Positions 1 through 8,720 of a DNA stretch of 64,000 bases are shown one piece after another. The DNA is taken from NCBI GenBank assembly GCA_900770255.1, contig CAAGJN010000067.1:1-64000 (forward strand), read 5' to 3'. This stretch comes from Clostridia bacterium. GTDB lineage: Bacteria; Bacillota; Clostridia; Oscillospirales; Acutalibacteraceae. Under the pieces are notes generated by a model, which had not been told where the DNA came from, ran no database searches, and worked only from the letters and a program-made list of their open reading frames with translations. The position numbers were made by a program, and so were the translations under genes. Each line of letters opens with the position of its first letter. Positions within the stretch are counted from its first letter, which is position 1.

Positions 1-1
1 T

Positions 2-625
2 AAAAACAGCGTATGGTCATATCCTGATTTCGGCAGACCGCTTTTGAAATACGCAGACGGAAAATATCCCGAGGGACGATTTTATTACAAAATGACCGAT
101 GCCACGGTTAAAGCTCAGGATGATTCGGTAAAGGTGTTGGTTAACCTTAAGTGCGATAGAATCGCCTGCGAATTAACCGGAGCGCCCCGAACAATTCAGA
201 CCTTGTATACTATTGACAGACAGGGAGTTTCCTTTGAGGTGCTTTGGCTTGACAAGGACGCAAGCCGAACAACCGAAGCAATTTTTCTGCATCTTTATCC
301 TGTCGTCAATGATTTTTCATTGGTTAAGCTCGGAAGTAAAATTGATTGCAGCAAGGTTGCTTCAATGGGTGGACGAAATCTTCACGCAGTTGAAAAATGC
401 ATATTTGAAAACAGTGACGTAGCATTTGAAATCAAAAACCTGCACTCCCCTCTTTTATCGTTAGGTCAGGGAAAAATTCTTGAATATGACAACAAAATCG
501 AAGATTGCACTACCGACGGAATTTCCTATGTTCTTTATAACAATGTATGGGGAACGAATTTCCCTCTTTGGTATGAGGAAAATGCAAGATTTAAGTTTGA
601 AATAAATCCAATTATTGAGGGATAA
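2..625 (+). CDS. C-terminal part of a probable GH38-like/DUF5054 glycoside hydrolase (5' end outside window)
   Basis: The frame is already open at base 2 (reads NSVWSYPDFGRPLL...) with no start codon upstream, so the gene enters from the left; the TTG at 44 is probably not a start. About 207 residues of a beta-rich C-terminal region remain. The motif WSYPDFGRP, followed by a region ending in TEAIFLHLYP, resembles the C-terminal sandwich of DUF5054 proteins, which carry a GH38-like catalytic domain; this is recognition from memory, not a search. No catalytic residues can be seen in this part. It ends 5 bases before the next gene, so it is the first visible member of the glycosidase operon. AT-rich like its neighbours. 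Confidence 0.5.
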   Translation, partial: KNSVWSYPDFGRPLLKYADGKYPEGRFYYKMTDATVKAQDDSVKVLVNLKCDRIACELTGAPRTIQTLYTIDRQGVSFEVLWLDKDASRTTEAIFLHLYPVVNDFSLVKLGSKIDCSKVASMGGRNLHAVEKCIFENSDVAFEIKNLHSPLLSLGQGKILEYDNKIEDCTTDGISYVLYNNVWGTNFPLWYEENARFKFEINPIIEG

Positions 626-630
626 TTTTT

Positions 631-2601
631 ATGAAATTGATTTATAAAAAGCCTTTAATTTTTCCTGTATGGGCAAGATTTAACAGCAAAAATGCAGGAA
701 AGCAATTTCATAATTCAGCAGAAGACGGTGTAGTATTCTTACCGACAAACGAATACTTGCCTTATTATAATCATATTGAGATGACCGGCTTTGAAATGTC
801 GTCGATAATCAGTTATCAAATTGATAAAAATTGTAGGCTGAAGATGTATTTGTTCTGCGTTTTTCCTCAAATCAGAGTTATTCCAAATGAAACAAGGGGA
901 AGCCTTAGTGTCCATTTCAAAAACGTTGATATCAGCATTTGCAAAGCAAAAAAAGCTGTCACTAAGGTTAGCTTTGACGGCACTCTAAAAATTGAGGAGC
1001 AAGGCGACGATATAAAAATTGTTCACGAAATTTCACCGGGCTACGACAAAAAAACACTGATTGAAAAAATTGATGTGGTAAATCTCGGCACAGAGGCTAA
1101 AAGATTTTGCGTAAAAAATAAGAGTCCTATGCGAAAAATCAACAAATGCTTTCTTGTTGAAAATAAAAAACAGTGTTTGTACACTCAGGTGTTTTCGCTT
1201 AACGGTAGGTCTGTTGACGGCAGTAAGTATTTAGAAATCCTGCCAAACCAACAGCTCTCATTTGTTGTATCCTATGGTGCAGAACGGCTTTCGGTTGAGG
1301 ACGCATGCTGTCAGCTTGAAAGCAGAAGGAATTTCATAAAGCAATCAAAGGACAGACTGAAAATTACAACGCCTGATTTCAACATTAACCTTATGACAGA
1401 ATTTTGCAAAATCAGGGCAAGCGAGAGTATTTTTAATACCAAAAACGGACTAATGCATGGACCGGGCGGCGGCAACTATTATGCTGCGCTATGGACCAAC
1501 GATCAGTGCGAATACGCAAATCCGTTATTTGCATATCTTGGCTATAAAAAAGGACAAGAGCAAAGCTTAAATTGCTATCGCTTATATTCAAGGCTTGCTT
1601 CACGTGACAAGGCTATTCCTACAAGTATTGTTGCTTGCGGTGACGGAATATGGAATGGCGCAGGAGACAGAGGTGATACCTCAATGTATCTTTATGGTCT
1701 GTGTCGTTATCTTCTTACTACCGGAGATAGAAAAACAGCAAATGAGCTTATGCCGAGCATTGAAAAGGCTGTTGATTATGTCATTAAAAATATAACTGAT
1801 GATGGTATAGTGAAAAGTGACAGTGACGAGCTTGAAAATCGCTTTGAAAGCGGAAAAGCAAATCTTTCCGTGTCCTGTATAACCTACGATGCTTTAATTT
1901 CACTCGGGTATCTTTATGAGTCGTTTGATAATAACGATAAAGCAAATTATCTGTTATCACTTGCAGAAAAAATCAAGATTGGTATTGAGCAATATTTCGG
2001 TGCCGATGTAGAGGGATATAAAACATACAGGTATTGCAAGGAAGAATCACATCTTCGATCATGGATATGCCTGCCTCTTACTGTCGGTATTTTTGAGAGA
2101 AAGGACGAAACAATAAACGCCCTGCTTTCAAATAAGCTTTACAAGAACGGCGGATTTTTAACCAGAAGCGCAGATAAGACCTACTGGGATCGTTCCGCAT
2201 TATATGCTATGAGAGGACTTTTTTATTCCGGCGAGGCGGATAAGGCGTGCGAGGTATTAACTAATTATACAAAAGAAAGGCTTTTGGGTTGTCACGTTCC
2301 TTATCCTGTTGAGGCTTTCCCGGAGGGTAACTCTGCACAGCTTTCTGCTGAAAGTGCTTTGTATTTGAGAATTTTTACAGAGGGTGTATTAGGCTATCGA
2401 CCAACAGGCTTTGACTCATTTGAAATAAAACCAAGCTTACCGAAAAAATGGGATAGAATTGATTTTAATAATCTCAATTTGTTTGGAGAGGAATACAATA
2501 TTTCAATAATAAACGGAGATTGCTACACCGTAAAAATCAATGATTTTACAATAGAACTTGCAAAGGGTGATAGCTATGCTTATCACAGAAAGGAGCAATA
2601 A
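631..2601 (+). CDS. Six-hairpin (alpha/alpha)6-barrel glycoside hydrolase
   Basis: 656 residues without a clear signal peptide, so probably cytoplasmic. Residues 1-240 are beta-rich; from about 250 to 580 lies a helical, toroid-like region with the segment HGPGGGNYYAALWTNDQCEY near residue 275 and GDGIWNGAGDRGDTSMYLYG near 335, typical of six-hairpin glycosidases (GH78/GH63/GH100-like clan). The C-terminal 80 residues look like the usual beta cap (GYRPTGFDSFEIKPSLPKKW). The exact GH family and substrate cannot be given from sequence alone. The start ATG follows GAGGGATAA. It abuts the next gene (stop 2599-2601, ATG 2602), supporting co-translation with the beta-galactosidase. Confidence 0.7.
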   Translation: MKLIYKKPLIFPVWARFNSKNAGKQFHNSAEDGVVFLPTNEYLPYYNHIEMTGFEMSSIISYQIDKNCRLKMYLFCVFPQIRVIPNETRGSLSVHFKNVDISICKAKKAVTKVSFDGTLKIEEQGDDIKIVHEISPGYDKKTLIEKIDVVNLGTEAKRFCVKNKSPMRKINKCFLVENKKQCLYTQVFSLNGRSVDGSKYLEILPNQQLSFVVSYGAERLSVEDACCQLESRRNFIKQSKDRLKITTPDFNINLMTEFCKIRASESIFNTKNGLMHGPGGGNYYAALWTNDQCEYANPLFAYLGYKKGQEQSLNCYRLYSRLASRDKAIPTSIVACGDGIWNGAGDRGDTSMYLYGLCRYLLTTGDRKTANELMPSIEKAVDYVIKNITDDGIVKSDSDELENRFESGKANLSVSCITYDALISLGYLYESFDNNDKANYLLSLAEKIKIGIEQYFGADVEGYKTYRYCKEESHLRSWICLPLTVGIFERKDETINALLSNKLYKNGGFLTRSADKTYWDRSALYAMRGLFYSGEADKACEVLTNYTKERLLGCHVPYPVEAFPEGNSAQLSAESALYLRIFTEGVLGYRPTGFDSFEIKPSLPKKWDRIDFNNLNLFGEEYNISIINGDCYTVKINDFTIELAKGDSYAYHRKEQ

Positions 2602-5562
2602 ATGAAATATTCGGTTAATAGAGCTATTCATTCGGATTTTAATGTGATTGAAGAGAATAAGCTCCCTGCAAGAGCTTACTTTATTCCTTTTTCAAGTGAT
2701 GAGCAATTAAGTAAGACGGATTATAAAAGCGAACGCTATAACTCCGACAGAATTGTAATGCTCAGCGGTGAATGGGATTTTAAGTATTATGAGAAATTGA
2801 GCAACATACCAAGCGTGCTTGATACAGACAGCATCATGTTTGACAGGCTGAATGTACCAAGCACTTGGCAGAGAAACGGATATGACCAGATTGCGTATAT
2901 CAACACCCGTTATCCGTTCCCTAAAAAGCCACCTCACATTCCAAATGATGTTGCTGTTGGTATTTACAGAAAGAATGTTGAATTGAAAAAATACAGCCGT
3001 CAAATAATTTCGTTTCTCGGCGTTGCCGGTGCATTGGCACTTTATATTAACGGCAAATATGTAGGCTATTCCGAAGGCTCACATAATACTGCCGAATTTG
3101 AAATTACAGAATTTGTAAATGAGGGCAATAATGAAATTGTTGCCGTAAACTATAAATGGTGTAACGGCACATACCTTGAATGTCAGGATATGTTTAGGGA
3201 AAACGGTATCTTCCGTGATGTGTATATCGTTAATCAGGAGGAAAAGCATATTAACGATTTCCTCTTTAGAACGAGCAAAAATGCCGACGGCACATACAAT
3301 TTGAAAATCAAAATTGATGGCAATTTTGATGATGTTGACATTTCATGTGACCTATTTACAACAAAGGAAAGCAACACAATTATAAAAAATCTTAAAGTAA
3401 ATGAATGGACGGCAGAAACACCCAAGCTCTATGAGGTTACAATCAAAATAAAAGATGTTGAGGTTATTCGTACCTACATTGGCTTTAAGGATGTAAAAAT
3501 TGACGGCGAGGTATTTTTATTCAATGACAAGCCTATAAAAATGCTTGGTGTAAATCATCACGATACTCACATGACAAAGGGGTATGCTGTATCGCTTGAC
3601 GACCTTGAGCTTGATATTAAGCTTATGAAGGAATATAACTGCAATGCAGTAAGAACCTCACACTATCCACCGGACCCTGTATTTTTGACTATGTGCGATA
3701 TGTACGGTCTTTATGTAGTTGACGAGGCAGATATAGAAACTCACGGCTTTTATGCAGTGCCACACAGTACATATAACCCAAACAGACTCAGCAATGATAT
3801 TAAGTGGGCGGCGCATTATCTTGACAGGGTAAAGAGAATGTACGAAAGAGATAAAAACCACCCGTCAATTACCATGTGGAGCTTGGGCAATGAATCCGGT
3901 GGATATAAGTGTCAGGATGTCTGCTATGATTTTCTCAAAGGTGTTAACCCTGAAATCCCGGTTCACTATGAGGGTGCAATTCGTTCAAAGCGTTGGGCGT
4001 ATGATGTTGTGTCACGCATGTACGGCACACCTACCCTAATGCGTAAAATTCTTAAGGGTACAGCCGGAAATAAGTATAAGGGCAAGCCGTTTTTCCAATG
4101 CGAATATGCCCACGCAATGGGCAACGGACCCGGCGGACTTGAGGAATATATGGAGCTTTTCTATTCGTCAAATCAGTTTATGGGCGGCTGTATTTGGGAA
4201 TGGGCAGACCACAGCGTTTACGATGAAAATGCTAAATACAAATGGACATACGGCGGCGACCATGACGAGCCTATTCACGATGGTAATTTCTGTGTTGACG
4301 GACTCTTCTACCCTGACCGTAAGCCATCAAGCGGTGCATTGGAAATGAAGGTGTGCTACCGTCCGATCAGAGCAGAATATGAGGGCAACGGTATAATTGT
4401 ACTTAAAAACACAAGATGCTTTAAGGACACCGAGGATATTGACATTTCATACGAAATAACAGTTAACGGTAGGATAAAAGCACACGGTGATATTAAATCC
4501 GTCATACCACCGCGAACGAAAAAGAAGATACAGATTAAATCCGATTATTTAAACGAAAAAAGCAGTGATGTATTTGTAAATCTGATTTATAAATACAAGG
4601 GAACAAATGAAGAAATAGCAACAGAGCAATTAACCGTTTCACTTGCAAAAATAAAATCACCAACAGTTAAATCAACTGCTCAAATCAATGAATACCGTAA
4701 CGAAATTGAAATTGAGCTTGAAAACGGAAAAGCTGTTTTTGATAAGAAAAGAGGACTTGTAAGCTATTGCATTGACGGCAATGAATACTTAAATCAAAAT
4801 CCGCTTGATAAGCAAAACGGCTTCGTTCCGCACATTTACCGCGGCAGGCTCGACAATGATCAGTACATGGTTATCTTTTGGAAAATCATAGGTCTTGACT
4901 GTTCAAGCGCACGACTCGTCTCATGCAAGGTTAAAAATGTTGACGGCGAAAAATGCGTCAGCACTGTTTATGATTTTGTAACAAGGGGCTTGTTTGTTCT
5001 TGCAAGAAGCGAGGTTAATTATTTCTTTGCAAAGGACGGCAGAATGAGGATTACTGCCTCTCTCAAAAAGGTCTGTCCTCTCACCGACCAGCTTCCTCGC
5101 TTTGGCGTTCACTGTGAGCTTCCAAAGGTTTTTGATAATGTTGAGTATTACGGCAGAGGTCCTGTTGAAAACTACTCTGATTTTAAGGAACATTCGCCAA
5201 TCGGAATTTATAATTCAACAGTTTCAAATATGGCTCACAAATACATAAAGCCGCAGGATTCGGGCAATAGAGGCGAAGTGAGATACAGTATTATCACAAA
5301 CGATAACGGTTACGGATTTAGGATTTCGGCTGTTGATGAATACTTCAATTTTAATGCAAATCATTTCACTCTCGGTCAGTTGAAAAACGCAAAGCATATT
5401 GAAGACTTGCCCGATACCGATACAACCTTTGTTGCCATTGACGGCTTTGTGAGAGGTACAGGCTCGGGTAGCTGCGGACCTATTCCGCCAAAGGAGCATC
5501 AAATAAAATTCGGTTATGCTTCACCTCTTATTTATTCATTTGAGGTTGAACCAATTAAATAA
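2602..5562 (+). CDS. lacZ: Beta-galactosidase, glycoside hydrolase family 2
   Basis: 986 residues, the usual size of LacZ-type GH2 enzymes, which remove terminal beta-galactosyl residues by a retaining mechanism. Visible landmarks: the sugar-binding/jelly-roll N-terminus with NVPSTWQRNGYDQIAYIN, the barrel motif VRTSHYPPDPVFLTMCD, the acid/base Glu in MWSLGNESGG (E431) and the nucleophile Glu in QCEYAHAMGNGPGG (E501). The C-terminal domain has the LacZ small-chain pattern VEYYGRGPVENYSDF. No signal peptide, so it acts on imported oligosaccharides. It starts directly after the preceding stop, with AAAGGAG inside the upstream gene. The true substrate could be another beta-galactoside than lactose, as the neighbours suggest host or plant glycans. 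Confidence 0.9.
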   Translation: MKYSVNRAIHSDFNVIEENKLPARAYFIPFSSDEQLSKTDYKSERYNSDRIVMLSGEWDFKYYEKLSNIPSVLDTDSIMFDRLNVPSTWQRNGYDQIAYINTRYPFPKKPPHIPNDVAVGIYRKNVELKKYSRQIISFLGVAGALALYINGKYVGYSEGSHNTAEFEITEFVNEGNNEIVAVNYKWCNGTYLECQDMFRENGIFRDVYIVNQEEKHINDFLFRTSKNADGTYNLKIKIDGNFDDVDISCDLFTTKESNTIIKNLKVNEWTAETPKLYEVTIKIKDVEVIRTYIGFKDVKIDGEVFLFNDKPIKMLGVNHHDTHMTKGYAVSLDDLELDIKLMKEYNCNAVRTSHYPPDPVFLTMCDMYGLYVVDEADIETHGFYAVPHSTYNPNRLSNDIKWAAHYLDRVKRMYERDKNHPSITMWSLGNESGGYKCQDVCYDFLKGVNPEIPVHYEGAIRSKRWAYDVVSRMYGTPTLMRKILKGTAGNKYKGKPFFQCEYAHAMGNGPGGLEEYMELFYSSNQFMGGCIWEWADHSVYDENAKYKWTYGGDHDEPIHDGNFCVDGLFYPDRKPSSGALEMKVCYRPIRAEYEGNGIIVLKNTRCFKDTEDIDISYEITVNGRIKAHGDIKSVIPPRTKKKIQIKSDYLNEKSSDVFVNLIYKYKGTNEEIATEQLTVSLAKIKSPTVKSTAQINEYRNEIEIELENGKAVFDKKRGLVSYCIDGNEYLNQNPLDKQNGFVPHIYRGRLDNDQYMVIFWKIIGLDCSSARLVSCKVKNVDGEKCVSTVYDFVTRGLFVLARSEVNYFFAKDGRMRITASLKKVCPLTDQLPRFGVHCELPKVFDNVEYYGRGPVENYSDFKEHSPIGIYNSTVSNMAHKYIKPQDSGNRGEVRYSIITNDNGYGFRISAVDEYFNFNANHFTLGQLKNAKHIEDLPDTDTTFVAIDGFVRGTGSGSCGPIPPKEHQIKFGYASPLIYSFEVEPIK

Positions 5563-5573
5563 GGAGATATTCT

Positions 5574-7025
5574 ATGAAAAAGAAAATAATACTATCTACT
5601 GTTGCAATTATACTTTGCATAGTAATGATTTTTGGAATGACGGCATTTGCAGGCGACGGTTTTACGACACTGGAAACTCCTGTAAATGCAGAAAATTTAG
5701 TTTTAACCCAGCTTGAAGGTATTGCCGACAGTAAGGAAAGTCCAAAAGCAAATAAGGCAGTCGACTCTAATTTCCAAACTGCTTGGAAATCGTCAAAAAG
5801 TGCAGATTCTCTTATTCTTACTTTTAAGGAGGAACAGACCTTTAATACGGTGGTAATTCGTGAAAAGGGATGGAAAATTAAGGATTTTAACCTTTCTTAC
5901 TATGTTGATACTCCCGGTAATGAGCATTGGGAAAGGTTTTATAAGCAGGATTCCGTGCAGGACTACCGTTATTGTGCATTTGAGGCTGTTACTGCAAAGC
6001 AGTTAAAATTTGAGGTGAGCTCAGCGACCGCCTGCTTCAAAATCAGCGAAATTGAGGTTTATAATGCTCCTAAAAAGGAAATAAGTGATTTTAGAGTTTC
6101 CGACTATGTTGTTACACCTCAGCTTACAAAAGGCGAATTGTTTAATCCCGAGTCCTCAAATTGTCTTCAGCCGGAATATTGTGATGTTGTAAATCAAATT
6201 CACATTATTGCATCGGCTAAATGGAACAATGAAGGAGAGCTTGTAATTCCCGATGGTTTAACAGGTGATGAACTAAAGGCTTGTGTAAAGCAGATGCGAG
6301 ATTTTTACGGTGATAAGGATTTGGAGATTTTTGCTACTGTGTTCTTTAATGCCTGTGATCCGGATACGGTTTTCACGCAGTATGGAGATGCCGTTATCGA
6401 CAATACGGTAGAATTTCTGCTTGAATACGGCTTTGACGGCGTAAGCTATGACTGGGAATATCCGAATAGAGAACAATGGGCGCTGTTCAGCGAGCATATT
6501 GTTAATCTCAAGAATGCACTTTCAAAATATGATATGAAGGTTTCCTGTGCGGTTTGCCCTTGGAATTTTTATATGGAAAAGGATGCTATTGAGGCACTTG
6601 ACCAGATAGAAATAATGTCTTATGATTTGTTCGACAATGACGGTAATCACAGCTCATTTACAAGCGGTGCAGTTCAGCCGGTGGAATATTTTCTTGACAA
6701 GGGCTTTAAGCCGGAGCAGATCAATTTAGGCTTACCGTTTTATTCAAGGCCAAAGGACGGCTCGGGTGTTTGGATAAACTTTGATAATCCCGAGTACACT
6801 CCTGTTGACAGATTCCAAAACTATTCAAACGGAATGTGGTTTTCGGGCACACAAATGACAATGGATAAAACAGCCTACGCGATTGAAAAAGGCTTAGGCG
6901 GTATGATGATATTTACCGCAACGGAGGATGTTGAATACAGCAACGATTTAAGCCTCCTCAAGTCAATCAGAACCACCATTGATACACGCTCAACATTAGA
7001 TAAGAGTAAGGAGGATGTAAAATGA
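5574..7025 (+). CDS. Secreted GH18 glycosidase with N-terminal F5/8-type C (CBM32-like) domain
   Basis: 483 residues. A signal peptide (KKK, hydrophobic core, TAFAGDG) covers residues 1-28. Residues about 45-165 read as an F5/8-type C (discoidin) domain: KAVDSNFQTAWKSS, then LILTFKEEQTFNTVVIREKG. The GH18 barrel follows, with the catalytic signature DGVSYDWEYP; E295 is the expected proton donor. GH18 includes chitinases and endo-beta-N-acetylglucosaminidases (ENGases); one catalytic domain with a sugar-binding module fits an ENGase on host N-glycans, but this is inference. RBS AAGGAGATATTCT. The last codon overlaps the next ATG by four bases (ATGA), linking it to the membrane protein. Confidence 0.8.
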   Translation: MKKKIILSTVAIILCIVMIFGMTAFAGDGFTTLETPVNAENLVLTQLEGIADSKESPKANKAVDSNFQTAWKSSKSADSLILTFKEEQTFNTVVIREKGWKIKDFNLSYYVDTPGNEHWERFYKQDSVQDYRYCAFEAVTAKQLKFEVSSATACFKISEIEVYNAPKKEISDFRVSDYVVTPQLTKGELFNPESSNCLQPEYCDVVNQIHIIASAKWNNEGELVIPDGLTGDELKACVKQMRDFYGDKDLEIFATVFFNACDPDTVFTQYGDAVIDNTVEFLLEYGFDGVSYDWEYPNREQWALFSEHIVNLKNALSKYDMKVSCAVCPWNFYMEKDAIEALDQIEIMSYDLFDNDGNHSSFTSGAVQPVEYFLDKGFKPEQINLGLPFYSRPKDGSGVWINFDNPEYTPVDRFQNYSNGMWFSGTQMTMDKTAYAIEKGLGGMMIFTATEDVEYSNDLSLLKSIRTTIDTRSTLDKSKEDVK

Positions 7026-7666
7026 AATCTGCAAATAAATTAGGATATTCAATTATGTATTTTGTGACCTCTGCGCTATTATCTGCCGCAGCTCTATTCT
7101 CATTTTGCCACTATATTGAATTTGTTGAACAAACTGCCGGCTCCTACAATATAGTAATGCTTTTCGGTCAACCGTTAAGAGACTTTTTGTTGACGGTATT
7201 GCTTTTTGTATCGGGTATTCTTGCATTTTTAACATTTATAGTGAAATCTGTCAAATTCAAAAAAGAAAAGAAGATGTATCCGTTTTATCTGATTGTTATG
7301 GGTATATTATGGATTATTCTTCCGTTTTTATCTGTTTATACTATCAGCCGATTTACAGGAACATTGATTTTGCAAACCGTCAGTGGTATTGCAATTATTT
7401 CAAATGTTGTATTTATGATGATAAGTGCTTGTTGTGGTATTATAGCCTTAATTGACATTGTTCATAGCCTTATGAATAATTCAAAAAAAGAAAGCATCGC
7501 AAATGGATTGGCAATGCTTTTGGCAGGTATCCCAACAGGATGCGGTCTGGCCCTTTTGATGACAACGTTATTAACGTCAGTAATCGGATTAAGCGGAATA
7601 ATAACATTGATAGGCATTCTTGTTATAATTACAGGAATACTAAACTGTTTTATAAAAGACAATTAG
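7022..7666 (+). CDS. Small polytopic membrane protein of unknown function
   Basis: 214 residues with about six hydrophobic segments (roughly 9-31, 50-72, 84-104, 114-145, 160-185, 188-208) and short loops; no catalytic motif is recognised. It overlaps the GH18 gene by four bases and is the last gene before a strong terminator, so it is translationally coupled to the secreted glycosidase and may serve the same glycan-use system. The function is unknown. AT-rich like the whole cluster. Confidence 0.55.
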   Translation: MKSANKLGYSIMYFVTSALLSAAALFSFCHYIEFVEQTAGSYNIVMLFGQPLRDFLLTVLLFVSGILAFLTFIVKSVKFKKEKKMYPFYLIVMGILWIILPFLSVYTISRFTGTLILQTVSGIAIISNVVFMMISACCGIIALIDIVHSLMNNSKKESIANGLAMLLAGIPTGCGLALLMTTLLTSVIGLSGIITLIGILVIITGILNCFIKDN

Positions 7667-7720
7667 ACATTACAAAACATTATCCTCTTTCCTAAAGAAT
7701 AATGATGCAGATAAACTTAA

Positions 7721-7757
7721 CGGGTAGGAATCAAAATGATTCCTACCCGACTTTTGC
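7721..7757 (+). terminator. Terminator of the glycosidase operon
   Basis: A perfect 13-bp inverted repeat, CGGGTAGGAATCA / TGATTCCTACCCG, with a 3-base loop (7721-7733 and 7737-7749), followed by ACTTTT. It lies 54 bases after the membrane-protein stop. Confidence 0.8.
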
Positions 7758-7770
7758 GTTATAGACAAAC

Positions 7771-7800
7771 AAAAAAGAGCTGAAAATCAGCTCTTTTTTT
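7771..7800. terminator. Bidirectional terminator between the glycosidase operon and tRNA-Gln
   Basis: GAGCTGA-AAA-TCAGCTC (7777-7793) with T7 on the plus side and A6 before it, so it can work in both directions. On the minus strand it sits directly after the 3' end of tRNA-Gln and is its likely terminator. Confidence 0.8.
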
Positions 7801-7801
7801 A

Positions 7802-7875
7802 TGGCAGCGGTGAAAGGATTCGAACCCTTACAAACAGAGTCAGAGTCTGGTGTGCTACCCTTACACTACACCGCT
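7802..7875 (-). tRNA. tRNA-Gln (anticodon CUG)
   Basis: On the minus strand a 74-base cloverleaf with encoded CCA: acceptor AGCGGTG/CACCGCT pairs fully, D arm GTG...CAC, anticodon loop CTCTGAC (anticodon CTG, reads CAG), T arm around TTCGAAT, discriminator G as expected for Gln. One mismatch (C27-U43) closes the anticodon stem. No clear promoter was found in the 258 AT-rich bases upstream; transcription may read through from the next tRNA-Gln. Confidence 0.85.
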
Positions 7876-8134
7876 ATGTATTAAATTGACTTGAACATTA
7901 GAGGATTGTCTCTCAAATGTCTCTGTGATTATTTCCGTAAATTTACTTAAATTTACGTTTCGATTTTCAAAATCTATGGATTAAAACTCAAATTTTAGTG
8001 ACACTCAAATGTCTCACTAAAAATTTTATCATATTTTTACAAGCCGAAAAATTAGGCAATTTTAGGCAATTTACGGTAATTTTAGAACATTAAAACGGCA
8101 GAAACAACTGAATTTCAGCGGTTTCTGCTCAATC
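7876..8134. other. AT-rich spacer between the two tRNA-Gln genes with short repeats
   Basis: No gene seen. It holds a 12-bp direct repeat CTCAAATGTCTC (7912-7923 and 8004-8015), an imperfect inverted repeat TTTTAGTGA...TCACTAAAA around the second copy, short reiterations of TTAGGCAATTT (about 8050-8085), and a hairpin GCAGAAAC/GTTTCTGC (8098-8105, 8121-8128). Read on the minus strand, the hairpin is followed by a T-rich run and may terminate the upstream tRNA-Gln. Confidence 0.5.
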
Positions 8135-8208
8135 TGGCAGAGGTATAAGGATTCGAACCTTAAATAACGGAGTCAGAGTCTGTCGTGCTACCGTTACACA
8201 ATTCCCCA
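8135..8208 (-). tRNA. Second tRNA-Gln (anticodon CUG), with mismatched stems
   Basis: A 74-base minus-strand tRNA with encoded CCA, anticodon loop CTCTGAC (CTG), D arm GTG...CAC, T stem TAAGG/CCTTA and discriminator G. Unlike the first copy, its acceptor stem has U1-U72 and A6-A67 mismatches and a G-U pair, and the anticodon stem has an A29-C41 mismatch. It may be a diverging duplicate or a still-functional divergent tRNA; its consensus promoter suggests it is transcribed. Confidence 0.65.
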
Positions 8209-8253
8209 ATATCGACTCTTGAAAACAGGTCTTACTGCCGCCTGCGAGACAAT

Positions 8254-8282
8254 ATTATACACATTATTAGCTCCGCTGTCAA
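8254..8282 (-). promoter_or_regulatory. Consensus promoter of the tRNA-Gln genes
   Basis: On the minus strand TTGACA (8277-8282), 17 bases, TATAAT (8254-8259): a perfect sigma-A promoter reading into the mismatched tRNA-Gln about 45 bases downstream. Confidence 0.85.
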
Positions 8283-8351
8283 TACCTTTTTCAAACTTTT
8301 TATCCGGCGTCCGGGCTTTATTTTTTGTTTCAACTTTTTTGAAAGCTGATA

Positions 8352-8380
8352 TTGATTTTCGGGCGTCATTGTGATATCAT
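8352..8380 (+). promoter_or_regulatory. Promoter of tRNA-Gly
   Basis: TTGATT (8352-8357), 17 bases, TATCAT (8375-8380), ending 11 bases before the tRNA-Gly 5' end. Confidence 0.7.
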
Positions 8381-8391
8381 AGCATAGCAAC

Positions 8392-8465
8392 GCAGGTGTA
8401 GTTCAATGGCAGAATGTCAGCTTCCCAAGCTGAACACGGGGGTTCGATTCCCCTCACCTGCTCCA
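8392..8465 (+). tRNA. tRNA-Gly (anticodon CCC)
   Basis: A 74-base cloverleaf with encoded CCA: acceptor GCAGGTG/CACCTGC, anticodon stem-loop TCAGC-TTCCCAA-GCTGA (anticodon CCC, reads GGG), T arm GGGGG-TTCGATT-CCCCT, discriminator U. All stems pair well. Confidence 0.95.
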
Positions 8466-8470
8466 GAGAG

Positions 8471-8503
8471 AAACAGCCGCCAAAGGCGGCTGTTTCATTT
8501 TTA
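8471..8503 (+). terminator. Terminator of tRNA-Gly
   Basis: AAACAGCCGCC-AAA-GGCGGCTGTTT (8471-8495), followed by CATTTTTAT, starting 6 bases after the tRNA CCA. Confidence 0.85.
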
Positions 8504-8547
8504 TCATGATAAAAATGACGCCGCGAAAGATTAACAGTCCGCGGCGT
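8498..8547 (-). terminator. Terminator of tRNA-Leu
   Basis: On the minus strand ACGCCGCG/CGCGGCGT (8540-8547 with 8518-8525) is followed by CATTTTTATC. It begins 3 bases after the tRNA-Leu CCA and shares its T-rich end with the tRNA-Gly terminator through a palindrome ATTTTTATCA/TGATAAAAAT. Confidence 0.75.
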
Positions 8548-8549
8548 TA

Positions 8550-8636
8550 TGGTGCGGGCGACCGGACTTGAACCGGTACGGTGTCACCACCGAGGGATTT
8601 TAAGTCCCTTGCGTCTGCCGATTTCGCCACGCCCGC
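8550..8636 (-). tRNA. tRNA-Leu (anticodon UAA)
   Basis: An 87-base class II tRNA on the minus strand with encoded CCA: acceptor GCGGGCG/CGCCCGC, anticodon stem-loop AGGGA-CTTAAAA-TCCCT (anticodon TAA, reads UUA), a long variable arm (CGGTGGTGACACCG), T arm CCGG-TTCAAGT-CCGG, discriminator A as expected for Leu. Confidence 0.95.
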
Positions 8637-8720
8637 ATTCTGTTTTCTCTGCCGTTTTTATCTCTTTACGGCAATAACCGCTGTGCAGCCGCATTTCTGC
8701 GTTTTGCTACAGCGGTTATT

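Noticed and set aside
7721..7800. Two neighbouring inverted repeats considered as a CRISPR or repeat array
   Set aside because: The two hairpins differ in sequence, are not spaced by regular spacers, and each fits as a terminator of a flanking gene.
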